From Perilla frutescens (lineage: Eukaryota; Streptophyta; Magnoliopsida; Lamiales; Lamiaceae): DNA of 64,000 nt. Location: positions 60,377,001 to 60,441,000 of the forward strand of contig BRKX01000007.1 of assembly GCA_026008535.1 (NCBI GenBank), in the 5' to 3' direction. Shown here in pieces: positions 1 through 10,075 of the stretch (position 1 is the first letter of the stretch; each line of letters starts with the position of its first letter). The notes under the pieces are model-generated. The model had not been told where the DNA came from, did not search any database, and saw nothing but the letters and a program-made list of their open reading frames with translations. The position numbers and the translations under genes were made by a program.

Positions 1-225
1 ATTCCCGTCTACAGACTGGGGCGTGGCCATGCCTTATTTGCCAAAAGCTCCTGGACGACTACTACTTAAAATTCTTCAACAACTTTGCTTCCAAAATGAT
101 AGTTTTGGCCTTCTTTCTTGCAAAACACCTTTATTCACTTGCAAAACTCAAAAGATCATCAAATCCAAATAAACAAACAACAAAGCTTAGTAAAACAAGA
201 AAAAATCACCTAAAAATAGGTGCAA
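1..225. other. AT-rich flank, no gene seen
   Basis: Mixed AT-rich sequence. No open reading frame with recognisable protein content and no repeat boundary that I could define. Confidence 0.5.
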
Positions 226-368
226 ATATAAATACTTCAATTTATATTTTCCCAAAATAATTATTGAGCAAGATATAAGTTTTAATTAACATCATTTGAC
301 AGTTGTAATGTTGTTGATCTTAGTAATTCATTTAATATACACTAAAATCATACTATAACTTTAGGGTG
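226..368 (+). repeat. 143-bp direct repeat, copy 1
   Basis: This segment recurs at 1007-1149 in the same orientation with only about four visible substitutions. Both copies end at the same phrase (TTTAGGGTG) and diverge directly after it. The copies lie 781 bp apart. They could be the ends of a very small retroelement or a local duplication. There is no clear TG...CA terminus, so I leave the class open. Confidence 0.75.
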
Positions 369-1006
369 CGTGTGGTGTGAAAATTTATCACTATAACATT
401 TGGAAGGATTTGAATCATTATATACTTATATTATTAATATGTTTAAAGAACAATAAAATAGACGAATTAAAAATTTATTCAACAATATTAATGGAAATGC
501 TCAATTATAAAATTATTTAAGATTATCTAACGTATAAAGTTATCTTTAAAATGTTATTAAACATATATAAAAAATTAATATATAGATTCTATGTGGTCAT
601 TTAATTTTCAACTTTATTAGTTGGGTGTGTAATATTATTTATCAAGTGGAAATGGACCAAAATAGCCGCTTAAACTTTTAAAAAACTTATTTTAGGCACT
701 AACTTTTAAATTTAATTTTTAGGCAAATTACCAAAATAACCTTATATACCTTTTTAAAAAGAAACCCTACTTTATCTCCTCCACCAGTCGCCCATATCAC
801 ATTTTTGAAATCAGATTTTAAAAATTTTGTCTCTCCTCTACAATCTCATCGTCTTCATAAACGATCTGCAGTAGTAATGATTTAGCCATGTACATCATTT
901 ATCACTAAAAATTGTTGTCAATATCCAAATAATTTTTTCACATGAATTAAAAAAAGACTAATTTTAGTGGTTTTTTTTAACTTTTTCGTGTAATGCGGTG
1001 AATGTG
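369..1006. other. Spacer between direct repeats, no gene
   Basis: AT-rich, with homopolymer runs and no credible coding sequence. The stretch around 650-760 has phrases common in decayed plant transposons, but I could not define ends. Confidence 0.45.
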
Positions 1007-1149
1007 ATATAAATACTTCAATTTATATTTTCCCAAAATCATTATTGAGCAAGATATAAGTTTTAATTAACATCATTTGACAGTTGTAATGTTGTTGATC
1101 TTAGTAATTCATTTAATATGCACGAAAATCATACTATAACTTTAGGGTG
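1007..1149 (+). repeat. 143-bp direct repeat, copy 2
   Basis: Second copy of the 226-368 repeat. It stops exactly where the inverted-repeat element at 1150 begins, so the two features may share a history. Confidence 0.75.
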
Positions 1150-1415
1150 GTGACGACCATAATAAGTGACTATAAAAGGTGATTTGTAGTGATGATAATT
1201 GCATATGACTACATTAAGGAGATTTAGTGATAACTATTGTACGTAACTAATAGAGGGTTACTTTAGGGACAAAAATTGATTGCCACTAAATTTCTTAATT
1301 TTAGTTAGTAAAACATTAGATTTAGTATCACTATTTATCACTAAAAATTTGTTAATTTGTTACTATCACTATTTGTTAATGATTTAGTTACAAAATGAAA
1401 TTATTAGGTCGTCAC
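1150..1415. mobile_element. Probable MITE with GTGACGACC termini
   Basis: A 266-bp AT-rich segment begins GTGACGACC and ends GGTCGTCAC. The terminal inverted repeat extends to about 16 bp if one indel is allowed (ACC-ATAATAA against ACC-TAATAA). The interior repeats short phrases such as TAGTGATAA and TATCACTA. There is no coding capacity. I could not find a convincing target-site duplication, so the superfamily is unknown. Confidence 0.5.
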
Positions 1416-1851
1416 AATACTAGTAATAATAACAATAATTAAGTTATCACCAAAGTACTAATATAATCATTATAGATTTCATAGATATATAAAATTTTAT
1501 ATAATATTTATTAATTTATTAATAATTAATATGATAACAATGTTTTAACGAATAATTAAACATCAATAACAATCGAGTAAAAAGAATTTTAATAATTTTT
1601 TTTTTCAGTTGACATGACATTGGAGTTCATTCAGATAACTCTAAATGAAATCAAATAAATAAAAAAAAAGGAAACATCAAAACAAGAAGTAGAAATCAAG
1701 CTACACTATTATAAAGTTTATTCACAAATTCCAGATTTTCTTCTATGTGGATACGAAGCCTCGAAATTGGTTGAGAGAAAAACAAATGTGAGTAATGAAT
1801 GTAAGAAAAAAAAAGGGCTTAATTGGAGGTGAAAAAATACATATATAAATA
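1416..1851. other. AT-rich spacer, no gene
   Basis: No coding region or repeat boundary seen. A short open frame across 1743-1946 on the minus strand has no recognisable content. Confidence 0.5.
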
Positions 1852-2299
1852 TGTAGCGCCCCAAACCCGGAGACCTGGTGCGCTAATGGGAACACACACG
1901 ATGAAAGAAAATCACAATAAAATTTCCGCAAACTAACATAAATCATTTTCTTGAATTATAAAAATTCGGACTACACTTCATTTAAAATATTAATAAATTC
2001 CACGCTCATGGGTGTTTACCATTAAACAACCAATCACATAAGTTAAGACTTTTCAACCAACCTATCATTTTAAAATCATACCTTTCGAATAACCAATTAA
2101 AAATATGTTCAACCTTGACTAGTCAAAAATCCATTATTTGACATTCAAAATATGCCAACAAGGCCACGACGCTCACACGCGTCCATAAAACATTTAAATA
2201 ATCTCTAAACATATAGCGGAAGCATATGTAATCATATATGTTGACCATAACTAAACAAAGTCAATATTTCAACAATTAAAATATGGTCAACCATACAAG
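1852..2299 (-). repeat. Gypsy LTR end fragment, truncated by element B
   Basis: It begins TGTAGCGCCCCAAAC. That resembles the reverse complement of the end of the chromovirus LTR in this window, which finishes TTTGGGGCGTTACA at 43140. It also contains an AGCGGAAGC phrase, matching the complement of GCTTCCGCT near 43057 in that LTR. It stops at 2299, where Copia B starts. I infer a fragment of a minus-strand Ty3/Gypsy LTR into which B inserted. Confidence 0.5.
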
Positions 2300-2973
2300 T
2301 GTTGGGGTTTTTTTCGAATTACGCCCCGCAGGATCTAATCGGATAATCTATAATTCTAATGGTGCATGCAAATCATGATTTTATGTTGTGATGCAAATAA
2401 ATCAAGTTGAACATACCATGCAAGTTAATCGAATTAAACGTAGCGGAATAAATAATCCGATAGAACTAACTTACATAGCAAGGGTTAACGATGAGATTAA
2501 AGGTCTAATCTCATTGCTATAGAAGAAACGATCGATTGGCCTTCTTCCTCACTGTACTCAACACCTCTCAGAGCTGCAGTGACACTCCTCGATCTTCTGC
2601 TATATTCCCGATACCCGTTTAGATGTAGAGTGGGCTACAAACTACTAAACTGTATGGATAACCTAGGGAAATAAGTGAGCTAGAGAGGGGCTGATCGTGT
2701 GTCATGAATTCTCACCTCCCCCCTCTCTTAATATTAGAGAAGGGGACGAATTCTAGGGCTCCCAAACCTAGCGGGCTTGGGCCTCTCCACTTATTCCATT
2801 CCCTTAGTCCATTAAGGTATTATTTGGGCTACAGTAGGGATCTAGAAGAATATTAAATTGGTCCACTAATTTATTCAATATCCAATATCCAATACCTAGG
2901 ATATAATTAAATAACACTGACCAACCAATTTAATACATTTTACTCAATGCATTCTTCTTTAGTCCAGCCATTC
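2300..2973 (-). repeat. Element B LTR, 3' half only
   Basis: The left edge TGTTGGGG is the complement of the ...CCCCAACA end of the A and F LTRs. The segment covers roughly the last 670 bp of an LTR about 1.45 kb long. At about 2973 it switches abruptly to protease-region sequence. It contains the palindromic core promoter (2703-2753) and a minus-strand GTAAGT at 2469-2474 at the position equivalent to the candidate splice donor in A and F. Confidence 0.8.
2703..2753 (-). promoter_or_regulatory. Palindromic core promoter of B's LTR
   Basis: Arms with GAATTC at both ends and pyrimidine/purine tracts surround a TTAATATTA centre. A and F have the same layout at the equivalent LTR position with different arm sequence and a TATATATAA centre. 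The role as core promoter is inferred from position. Confidence 0.45.
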
Positions 2974-3931
2974 CACTGCAACAGCCACCACTTTCGTAGC
3001 ATTACCCATGTAGACGGTAATCTCATTTTCACTCAGCTGCCTTTTTACCAGGAACCCCTATAAGGACATACAAACATGATCAGTAGCTCCAGTATCTACT
3101 ACCCAAGACTAGGTAGAACAAGTAGCTAAACATGTTTCAACAACTAAAGAGTGAGACGTACCCTTTTTCTTCCTCTTGTTAGGACACGTAGATTTTCAAT
3201 GTCCCTGCTGATCGCACTTAAAACACTTCGACTTCGATTTGAAGTCTTCCGAGTGTACCTTAACTTTGCCCTTCTTATCCTTAGGGTTTTTAGGCGCCTC
3301 ATTTGTAGCTTTCTTAGGTGCGTATCTCTTCTTCTTAACACCAGAAGAAGATGCCCTAGCTAGGTACGCCTTCGAGCTTCCCTATTGGAGATGCTCGGCT
3401 GCCTGAAGATCCATAAGCAGTTCTAATAAAGTAACATCTTTCTTTATCATATTGAAGTTCAGCCGGAACTGCTCAAACCTTGGAGACAGATTGTGAAGCA
3501 CAATGTCGATTTGGGAATCCCATCATCTGAAGAATGTGATTCTGTACCGGTGTAGAATCTGAGATCTTAGTGCTCATCAGATTTCTCATAGCCAAATGTC
3601 GAGCTGAGCGATTCTTGTATCCGAAGAGGTCCTTAAGGTTGAACATTATATCATAAGCGGTTTTCATAGATTGATGTTGATGTTGCAACACATTTGACAT
3701 AGAGGCAAGCATGTAGCAACGTGCCATCTCATCAGCTCTAACCCACTTACTATAAACTGCCTTTTGCTCTTCACTAGAATTCTCATCTGGCTTTTGTGGA
3801 CATTCCTCATCAAGTACAAATTTGAAATTTTCAGCAGTAAGGACAATGTTCAGATTTCTTATCCAATCTTTATAGTTTTCACCAACTAGTTTGTTTTCTT
3901 TGAGAATCGAGGACATGTTTGAGAGTGTCAT
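2974..3931 (-). pseudogene. Broken Copia gag-protease of element B
   Basis: The start is the ATG at 3931-3929, opening with MTLSNMSSILKEN, matching the A and F Gag start MTLSNLSSILKEN. The UBN2-like Gag domain is clear down to about 3530. There, a deletion joins the MMG residues to the later DSQIDIV region and shifts the frame. The zinc knuckle at about 3186-3220 keeps its C-C-H-C residues, but the Trp codon after His is TGA. The protease active-site motif VVDTGAT is visible at about 3086-3106, just after another in-frame TAG. Coding ends at the fusion to the LTR near 2973. It cannot make a functional polyprotein. Confidence 0.85.
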
Positions 3932-6073
3932 GACGATATAGAAGTAACTGAAAATAAACATGTAGTACAGTCACAAACTTTAGGATAAAATAACATATAA
4001 TTCGAAATTCTCAAAAGAAATTATATGCATATCCGCCGACATCTTAAAAACGTTTATTAAAAACCACGTAGGGTGGACGTTTATAAAATTCATTTTTAAG
4101 CAGGTTAAAACCTAACCTTTAATTTACCTCCAATCAAGTTTCTTTATGACAAGTAAATTAATAGTCGGATAAAACCCGGTCATGTAATCGTCTAATTAAT
4201 AAGCCACGTAGGGTGGACATTTATTAATAAATTACATCTAAGTGTGCTTACCATTATCTTCACCCCAAGACCATTATTTCGAATTTCACCTCCCTGGTTG
4301 CAGGGCCGATTAGTTCTAATTATGTTCTATAGTTATCCATTAGGGAGTTTAATTTCTAGAAAATCCAGTAATATGACTCCTCCGTAGGGAGGCTGCCCAT
4401 TACTTCTCAATTAAACTAGATTAATGGAGACCGTTTTGAGATTTCTACATATTTTGGTATGCATCTCTCCCACTTAGTTATTTAAACTTGAGGTTTCATA
4501 TTATCCCATTCAAACATGCAATTAAATCACATAACATGATAAATAACCATTGCATGCTAAAGAACACAATAAGCATAATAAGTGGAACCAACTATCATGG
4601 CTTATATCTCATGTTGTTAATGAGATATACTTGGAAAATCAGCTCTTCGAAAGCTCAGAACCCCACGACCACCGCCTCTCATGCGCCTCGCCGAAACCCT
4701 AGCTCCTTTAGGGTTTCGGGACGTGTTCAGGATACCCTTCCTTTTCCAAGCTTCTCCATTTTTCATGTTTAAGTTGATCTCCTCCCCTTATTCTATATTC
4801 TAAACTAGAGTAATAAAGGAAAAATAAAATACAACTCAAATACTCTAACAATTTATTTTCCTATTACATTAAACCAGCGTAATAAATAAACTGCCTAGAC
4901 ATAATCCATAGATTTTCTCATGGATTATAAAACCTCGTAGCCAAACCGGCATACGGTCAACCATACATTCAACAATAATTAAACATCACATAACATAAAA
5001 TTACAGGCCATGGTGTCATCTGCAAAATAAACCATCTACATATACAACTATCACAATTAAATGTTACCCATAAAATAGCACATGATATCTATGCATGCCA
5101 TAATTTTCAAAATTTACTCTTTTAAATAAATTAAAATTTTCAAACTTTACTCTTTTAAATAAATTAAAATTTCCAAAAATTACACATTTATTAATTTAGA
5201 AATTAATTAATAATTATCCACCAAATTAAATCAAATAATTCGAATATATCCATAAGATCTCATCTTTGGAAATTAGCCATAATTATCTACCAAATAAAAT
5301 CTTAATAATTCGAATTTATCACAAAATTAACTTTGGAAATTAATTAAAATTTTCTACCAAAGTATATCTTAATAGTATCGAAAATTACCATAAGATAAAA
5401 TTTGAAAATTGACCACAATTATCTACAAAATTATATCTTAAAATTTTCGAAACTCTTAGGGAATAAAATCTGAAAATTTTCGATCTAGGTCAAAAATTAA
5501 TCCTCCAAATTTTAAAATCCTAATTTTCGCCCCCCCTAATTAATTAAAATAATTTGAAATTTTGATATAAGTCAAAATATCATCCAAATTATATTATTAG
5601 ATACCAAAATCACTAGAATTAAAACTAAGGTAGTTTTGATCCTCTTCAAATACATACCATAATTAAAATTCTATTTTGGATCCAACTTTGATTAAAATAA
5701 GGCAACTTAATTTTGGTAGACACCAAAAATTACCATATACTAATTTTAATCAACAAATTTTTGACTCCCACCTAGTATAGGATATGGAAATTTTGATAAC
5801 ATCAAAAATCTATTCCAAATCCTACACCAAATAGCCGAAAATAATTGGAACAAATTAAGGGACAATTAACACACAATTTTCAAAAATTGGAGAACCAAAT
5901 TTTTGAAAAATACATGAATAAAAATCTGGAAATTATGAAGAATATCAAGAACCACTCCAAATTAATATTCCATGTAGAGTGAAAAACACATGTAATTAAA
6001 ATCAAGAATTTTCAAATTAACACATCTAAATTCTTCCAATTTTAATCACAACATGCTCGAAAATTATCATCAT
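3932..6073 (-). other. Untranslated leader of element B
   Basis: About 2.1 kb of AT-rich leader homologous to the A and F leaders. It keeps a TTTCAG acceptor-like site (AG at 3949-3948), two hairpins (about 4052-4088 and 4196-4227) and a PPT-like motif (4465-4475, minus strand). The 150-bp periodic repeat seen in A and F is more decayed here. No coding sequence. Confidence 0.7.
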
Positions 6074-6145
6074 TGAAGAAACTGAACTCTCGGTTCTGAC
6101 AGAGTTGTGATCAAAGTTGTATCTAAAGTTGAGACAACTTTGTAT
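6074..6145 (-). repeat. Element C 3' LTR, left piece
   Basis: 72 bp matching 56916-56987 of C's other LTR (three visible differences in the compared stretch). It stops at TGTAT, the target-site duplication of element A; the LTR continues at 15552. Confidence 0.9.
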
Positions 6146-7592
6146 TGTTAGTTTTGTATACTGGAAGACTTGTCTTTGTATACTTTTCTGATGATATGAT
6201 GATATGAAATGAAAGTTATTGCAGTCACTGTTTGCATTTAGATTATGTTCTATAATTGTTTTATGCAATGTTCCATATACTTACATTGTAGATGATATGG
6301 TGTGGGGAGTCACACGGTAAGATCGTATCATTAGAACCTTGTAATGTATTAAAGAGCTCACGGCTTAGATGGTCCTGAACACACCATCGGTACACCGTAG
6401 AATAATCTGATAAGTTAGTTTATCTTGGCTAACTGATTATTCTAGTACACTGGTTAGTGTATTGAGGAAGATCACGATAGGATACTATTCTCTGTCTCTG
6501 ACCCAGTTACTGAGAGAATAAAGATCCACAGAGTTCGGGTTCTGAACTCATGTGATATTGGCGAGCATATGTGTGTGTTGTTTATTACTTTGATTTATCA
6601 ATGGGTGAGATCTTTTCGTAGATCGAATTCGATATATTGGGTAATAACAATGTATACATGATGTCTCGAGCAGTATGCATGAGCACTGTGTCCTGGTGCG
6701 CCAGGTTGATGATGTTCTCTTGAGGAAGCACAAGTTCATGTTGAAACCCTGCAGGTGGAATTTATTCCGTACATGAATAAAGCTTGTGTGGTACTACTCA
6801 AGGTTTTAGATGTTAATTAATTATAGCTGTCAGAGGCTTACATAATTAATTAATGAACATTATATCTTAAACACGGGGAATGGCTGGACTAAAGGAGAAA
6901 GCATATTCGTAAATATGTATTAAATTAGTAGGTCAGTTTTACTTCTTTAGTGGAATAAAAGTAAAACTTAATTTATTTAATTATATCCTAGGTTTATTGG
7001 ATATTGGATATTAAATAAATTAGTGGGCCAATTTAATATTCTTCTAGATCCCTGTTGTAGCCCAATTGACTGAAAGTGGACTGGATATTGAACTTGAGAT
7101 AGAGGCCCAGCCCAATAGGGCTGGAACATGAAATTTCGCCCCTCCCTATATATAAGGGGAGGGGGGGCACGAAATTTTCATGAATTTAATCATTGAAAAT
7201 CAGCCCCTCTTTGTCTCTCAAAGTTATCCACAGATTTCACAACTTTATCTAGTAGATTCCAGCCCACTCTGAATCTAGATACAGTCCGGGAATACAACAG
7301 AAGATCTTGGAGTAGAATCTATGGTGTTCGATTTTTTGAGGTGTTAGGTGGCGCCATACAGTGTTCATTCAACAACAAGATTAGATCTTTAATCTTGTCC
7401 GCAGACCGTCTATCGATTTGTAAGTAGATTCGTTTCTATGTCTTCCGCTTTATTAGATTCGAATCTGCTTTGCATGCTTTTTGTATAGATTGTGATAAAC
7501 ATGCATGTTACATAAAATTATGATTTGCATGAACACGGATTAATGAACAACCAAATGATCCTGCGGTGGTTTAATTCGAAAAAACCCCAACA
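6146..7592 (+). repeat. Element A 5' LTR
   Basis: Begins TGTTAGTTTTG and ends AACCCCAACA. It contains the palindromic TATA region at 7127-7182 and GTAAGT at 7420-7425. Confidence 0.95.
7127..7182 (+). promoter_or_regulatory. Palindromic TATA region of A's 5' LTR
   Basis: TATATATAA (7147-7155) lies between CCCCTCCC (7139-7146) and GGGAGGGG (7157-7164). Outer arms CATGAAATTTCG (7127-7138) and CGAAATTTTCATG (7170-7182) are also complementary with one extra T. The TATA box as core promoter is inferred from its sequence and LTR position. The same structure occurs at 15085-15141. Confidence 0.65.
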
Positions 7593-7594
7593 AC

Positions 7595-7606
7595 TGGTAT
7601 CAAAGC
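7595..7606 (+). other. Primer-binding site of A (initiator Met tRNA)
   Basis: TGGTATCAAAGC lies two bases after the LTR end. It matches the usual TGGTATCAGAGC initiator-Met site except for one G-to-A change. Confidence 0.9.
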
Positions 7607-7694
7607 GGGTTTTGGCACTGTTCTAGGATTAATCCAAGCATAAATTTCGAATTGCATATTAAATTTGATGATAACTTTATGGTGTTTAAATTTT

Positions 7695-8745
7695 CAGATT
7701 TAATTGTCATGTGTTTCGATTTTATGGTATTCAAAACTTGGAAGAATTTGAGATGTAAAAATCGAGAATTCTAGTTTTGAGGGTACTTAAATTTTCGGTC
7801 ACTATGAGATTAAATTTGGGATGATATTTGATGTTCTTCAAATTTTCAGATTTAATTATCATAGGGTTCGAAAATTTAGATGTCAAATTTTCGAATTTGA
7901 TGTGTTAAAAATTTCCTAATTTGGTGTAGTAATTTTCAGCACTTTTGGAATTAAGTTTGGATGATGTTTTGATCAAGATCAAATTTTTAGATTTATTTCC
8001 TAGTGTGTTCGAAAATTATGATGATTAGAATTGGATTTGGTGATTTTTGATGTATATCAAAGATTACCTAATTCTAATCTAGATAGGTTTGAAATTAGAA
8101 TTTTAAATTTGGTAATTTTTGAAGTGGATCAAAATTTCTAGATTTATTATTCTTGAAAATTTCAAAACCTCTAATATATTATTTGGAATTATTTTTTGAT
8201 TAATGTCAAAATTTCCAAATGTGAAATATAATATAATTTTCGATTTTGTTAATATAATTTGGAGAAGATTTTGATGAAAATCAAATTTCCAGATTTATTT
8301 AAATGATGGTTTTCGAAAATTATGGATATTGGTGAAGATTTGATGTTATTTGATGTGTATCTCAATTTACCTAATTTTAATCTAGATAGATTTGAAAATA
8401 GAATTTTAAATTTGGAAGAATTTGAAGTGGATCAAATTTCCAGATTTATTATTGGTATTATTTTCGAAAATCTTGATTAAATATTGGATAAGGTGATTTT
8501 GGATATATACAAATAATTATCAAAATCCAATTGTGATAAGATTTTAAATTTGGATAAGTTTTGGAAGATTTTGAATTGGAATCAAATCTCCAAACTTTAT
8601 CTTTAAAGATTTAGATTCTTATGGATAATATTTGGATTAGATTTTTGATTTATATCAATATATCCAATTATTATTTAATTAGGGTGGTTAGAAAATATTA
8701 AATAAATTTGGTGGATAATTATTAATAATTTCCAGATTTATTTTG
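7695..8745 (+). repeat. Hidden ~150-bp tandem repeat in A's leader
   Basis: A CAGATTTA-like motif, usually after AAATTTC and before TTCGAAAAT, recurs at 7695, 7847, 7988, 8139, 8290, 8441, 8591 and 8733. Spacings are 152, 141, 151, 151, 151, 150 and 142. The units are degenerate, so the array is visible only by its phase. Confidence 0.7.
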
Positions 8746-9778
8746 ATGATATTTTCGAAATATGCAAGATTTAAATTGATGGATAATTATTTTAATTTTC
8801 AATTTTTATCTTGTGGATAATATCGAATTAATTAATTTAATTAATTGCAAAATTCGATTATTATTTAATATTCATGCATAGATATCATATGTTATTTTAT
8901 GTGGATCATATAATACATGATTGTTGGTTTTGTAGACTGTGTTTGTTTGCAGGTTTACCAACTATCATGACTCCTTTATTTTATGTAATGTATGTTTATG
9001 TTGAATGAATGTTTGGCCGTATGCCGGTTTGGCTACGTGATTTTAATCCATGAGAAAATCCATGGATTAGGTCTAGGTTTTATTTTACGTTGGTTTAATG
9101 TAATAGATATAAAGCTGTTAGACCGAGTTTTTGAGTTGTAATTTTTATTCTAGCAATATTAGATTTTTCCTTTCGGAATAGATAGTCTGTATTGAATAAA
9201 GATCGGAAATCAACTCAAAAGAAGGAAAGTGGTTCAGCACCAAAAAGGAAGGTTCACCGGTTCACGTCCCGAAACCCTAAATGGAGCTAGGATTTTCGGC
9301 GAGGCGCGGTGAAGGGGCGGCGGTTTCAAAGCCTGTTTCCGGAGCTGACTTTCCAGTTTTATCACATCAATCAACATGAGATATAAGCCATGATAGTTGG
9401 AATATTACTGTTGCTTATTATGTTGAAGCATGCAATGGATGTTTATCATTTTATGTGATGTTTGCATGTTCGATAATGGGATAAAATGAAACCTCAAACA
9501 TAAATAACTAAGTGGGAGAGATTCATACCAAAGTATGTAGAAATCTCATACGGTCTCCATTAATATCTAGTTTAATTGAGAAGTGATGGGCATGCGCGTT
9601 GACATCGGTCTTCCTCCATATCGGATGTGTCATATCACAGATTTCTCTAGAAATTAAATCTCCTAAAAGGATAGTTGTAGAACACTATTAGGACTAACTG
9701 ACTCCTCCATCTGGAGCGGTTAAATTCGAGTAGTGATTTTGGTGCAAAGATAATGGTGTGCACACTTAGATGTAATTT

Positions 9779-9813
9779 ATTGATAAACGTCCATACGATC
9801 GTGGTTTATCAAT
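9779..9813 (+). other. Leader hairpin 1 of element A
   Basis: ATTGATAAAC and GTTTATCAAT form a perfect 10-bp stem, with an inner CCA/TGG pairing around ACGATC. Equivalents are at 23636-23666 in F and 4196-4227 in B. Confidence 0.6.
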
Positions 9814-9916
9814 TAGACGATTACATGACCATGTTAATTATCCGGCTATTAATTTGCTTGTTGTAAGGAAACTCAACTGGAGGCAAATTAAAGGTTTAAC
9901 CTATTTAAAGATGTTT

Positions 9917-9951
9917 TTTTATAAATGTCCACACTATCGTGGCTTATAAAA
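9917..9951 (+). other. Leader hairpin 2 of element A
   Basis: TTTTATAA pairs with TTATAAAA, with an inner CCAC/GTGG stem. The central part resembles hairpin 1, so the two look like an old duplication. Equivalent at 23769-23803 in F. Confidence 0.6.
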
Positions 9952-10075
9952 GACGTTTTTAAAGTGTCGGTGGAAAAGTATATAATTTTTATGAGGTTTT
10001 TGATTATATACTGTTTATCCTAAACGTGTTTTGTGACTGTACTGCATGTTTAATTTCAGTTATTTCATATCATCA

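Larger units (their letters stand above)
2300..6073 (-). mobile_element. Copia element B, left part (3' LTR to leader)
   Basis: Minus-strand Copia of the same broad lineage as A and F but clearly diverged. Read on the minus strand, this part holds the leader, a broken gag and the start of protease, fused directly to the 3' half of an LTR. It therefore lacks integrase, reverse transcriptase, RNase H and half of the LTR. The leader is cut at 6073 by element C and resumes at 57510. B is the oldest layer of the nest. Confidence 0.85.
7420..10059 (+). other. Candidate leader intron of element A
   Basis: GTAAGT at 7420-7425 matches a consensus 5' splice site and lies in U5. The sequence before 10059 is pyrimidine-rich and ends TTTCAG, 16 nt before the gag ATG at 10076. 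Splicing would remove 2640 nt including the primer site and the leader with its many ATGs. F has the same two sites exactly 2640 nt apart, and B keeps both. This is a prediction from sequence; BARE-type elements are known to make a spliced gag RNA. Confidence 0.4.
7607..10075 (+). other. Untranslated leader of element A
   Basis: About 2.4 kb without coding potential and with many ATGs. It contains a periodic 150-bp repeat (7695-8745), a PPT-like motif AAGTGGGAGAG at 9510-9520, and two related hairpins at 9779-9813 and 9917-9951. The gag ATG is taken as 10076 rather than the upstream in-frame ATG at 10046, because MTLSN follows the conserved TTTCAG and is shared by B at the same position. Confidence 0.75.

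Noticed and set aside
7695..8745. CRISPR-like array in the leader repeats
   Set aside because: Regular spacing, but the units are degenerate throughout, with no distinct repeat and spacer parts, in a plant retrotransposon leader.
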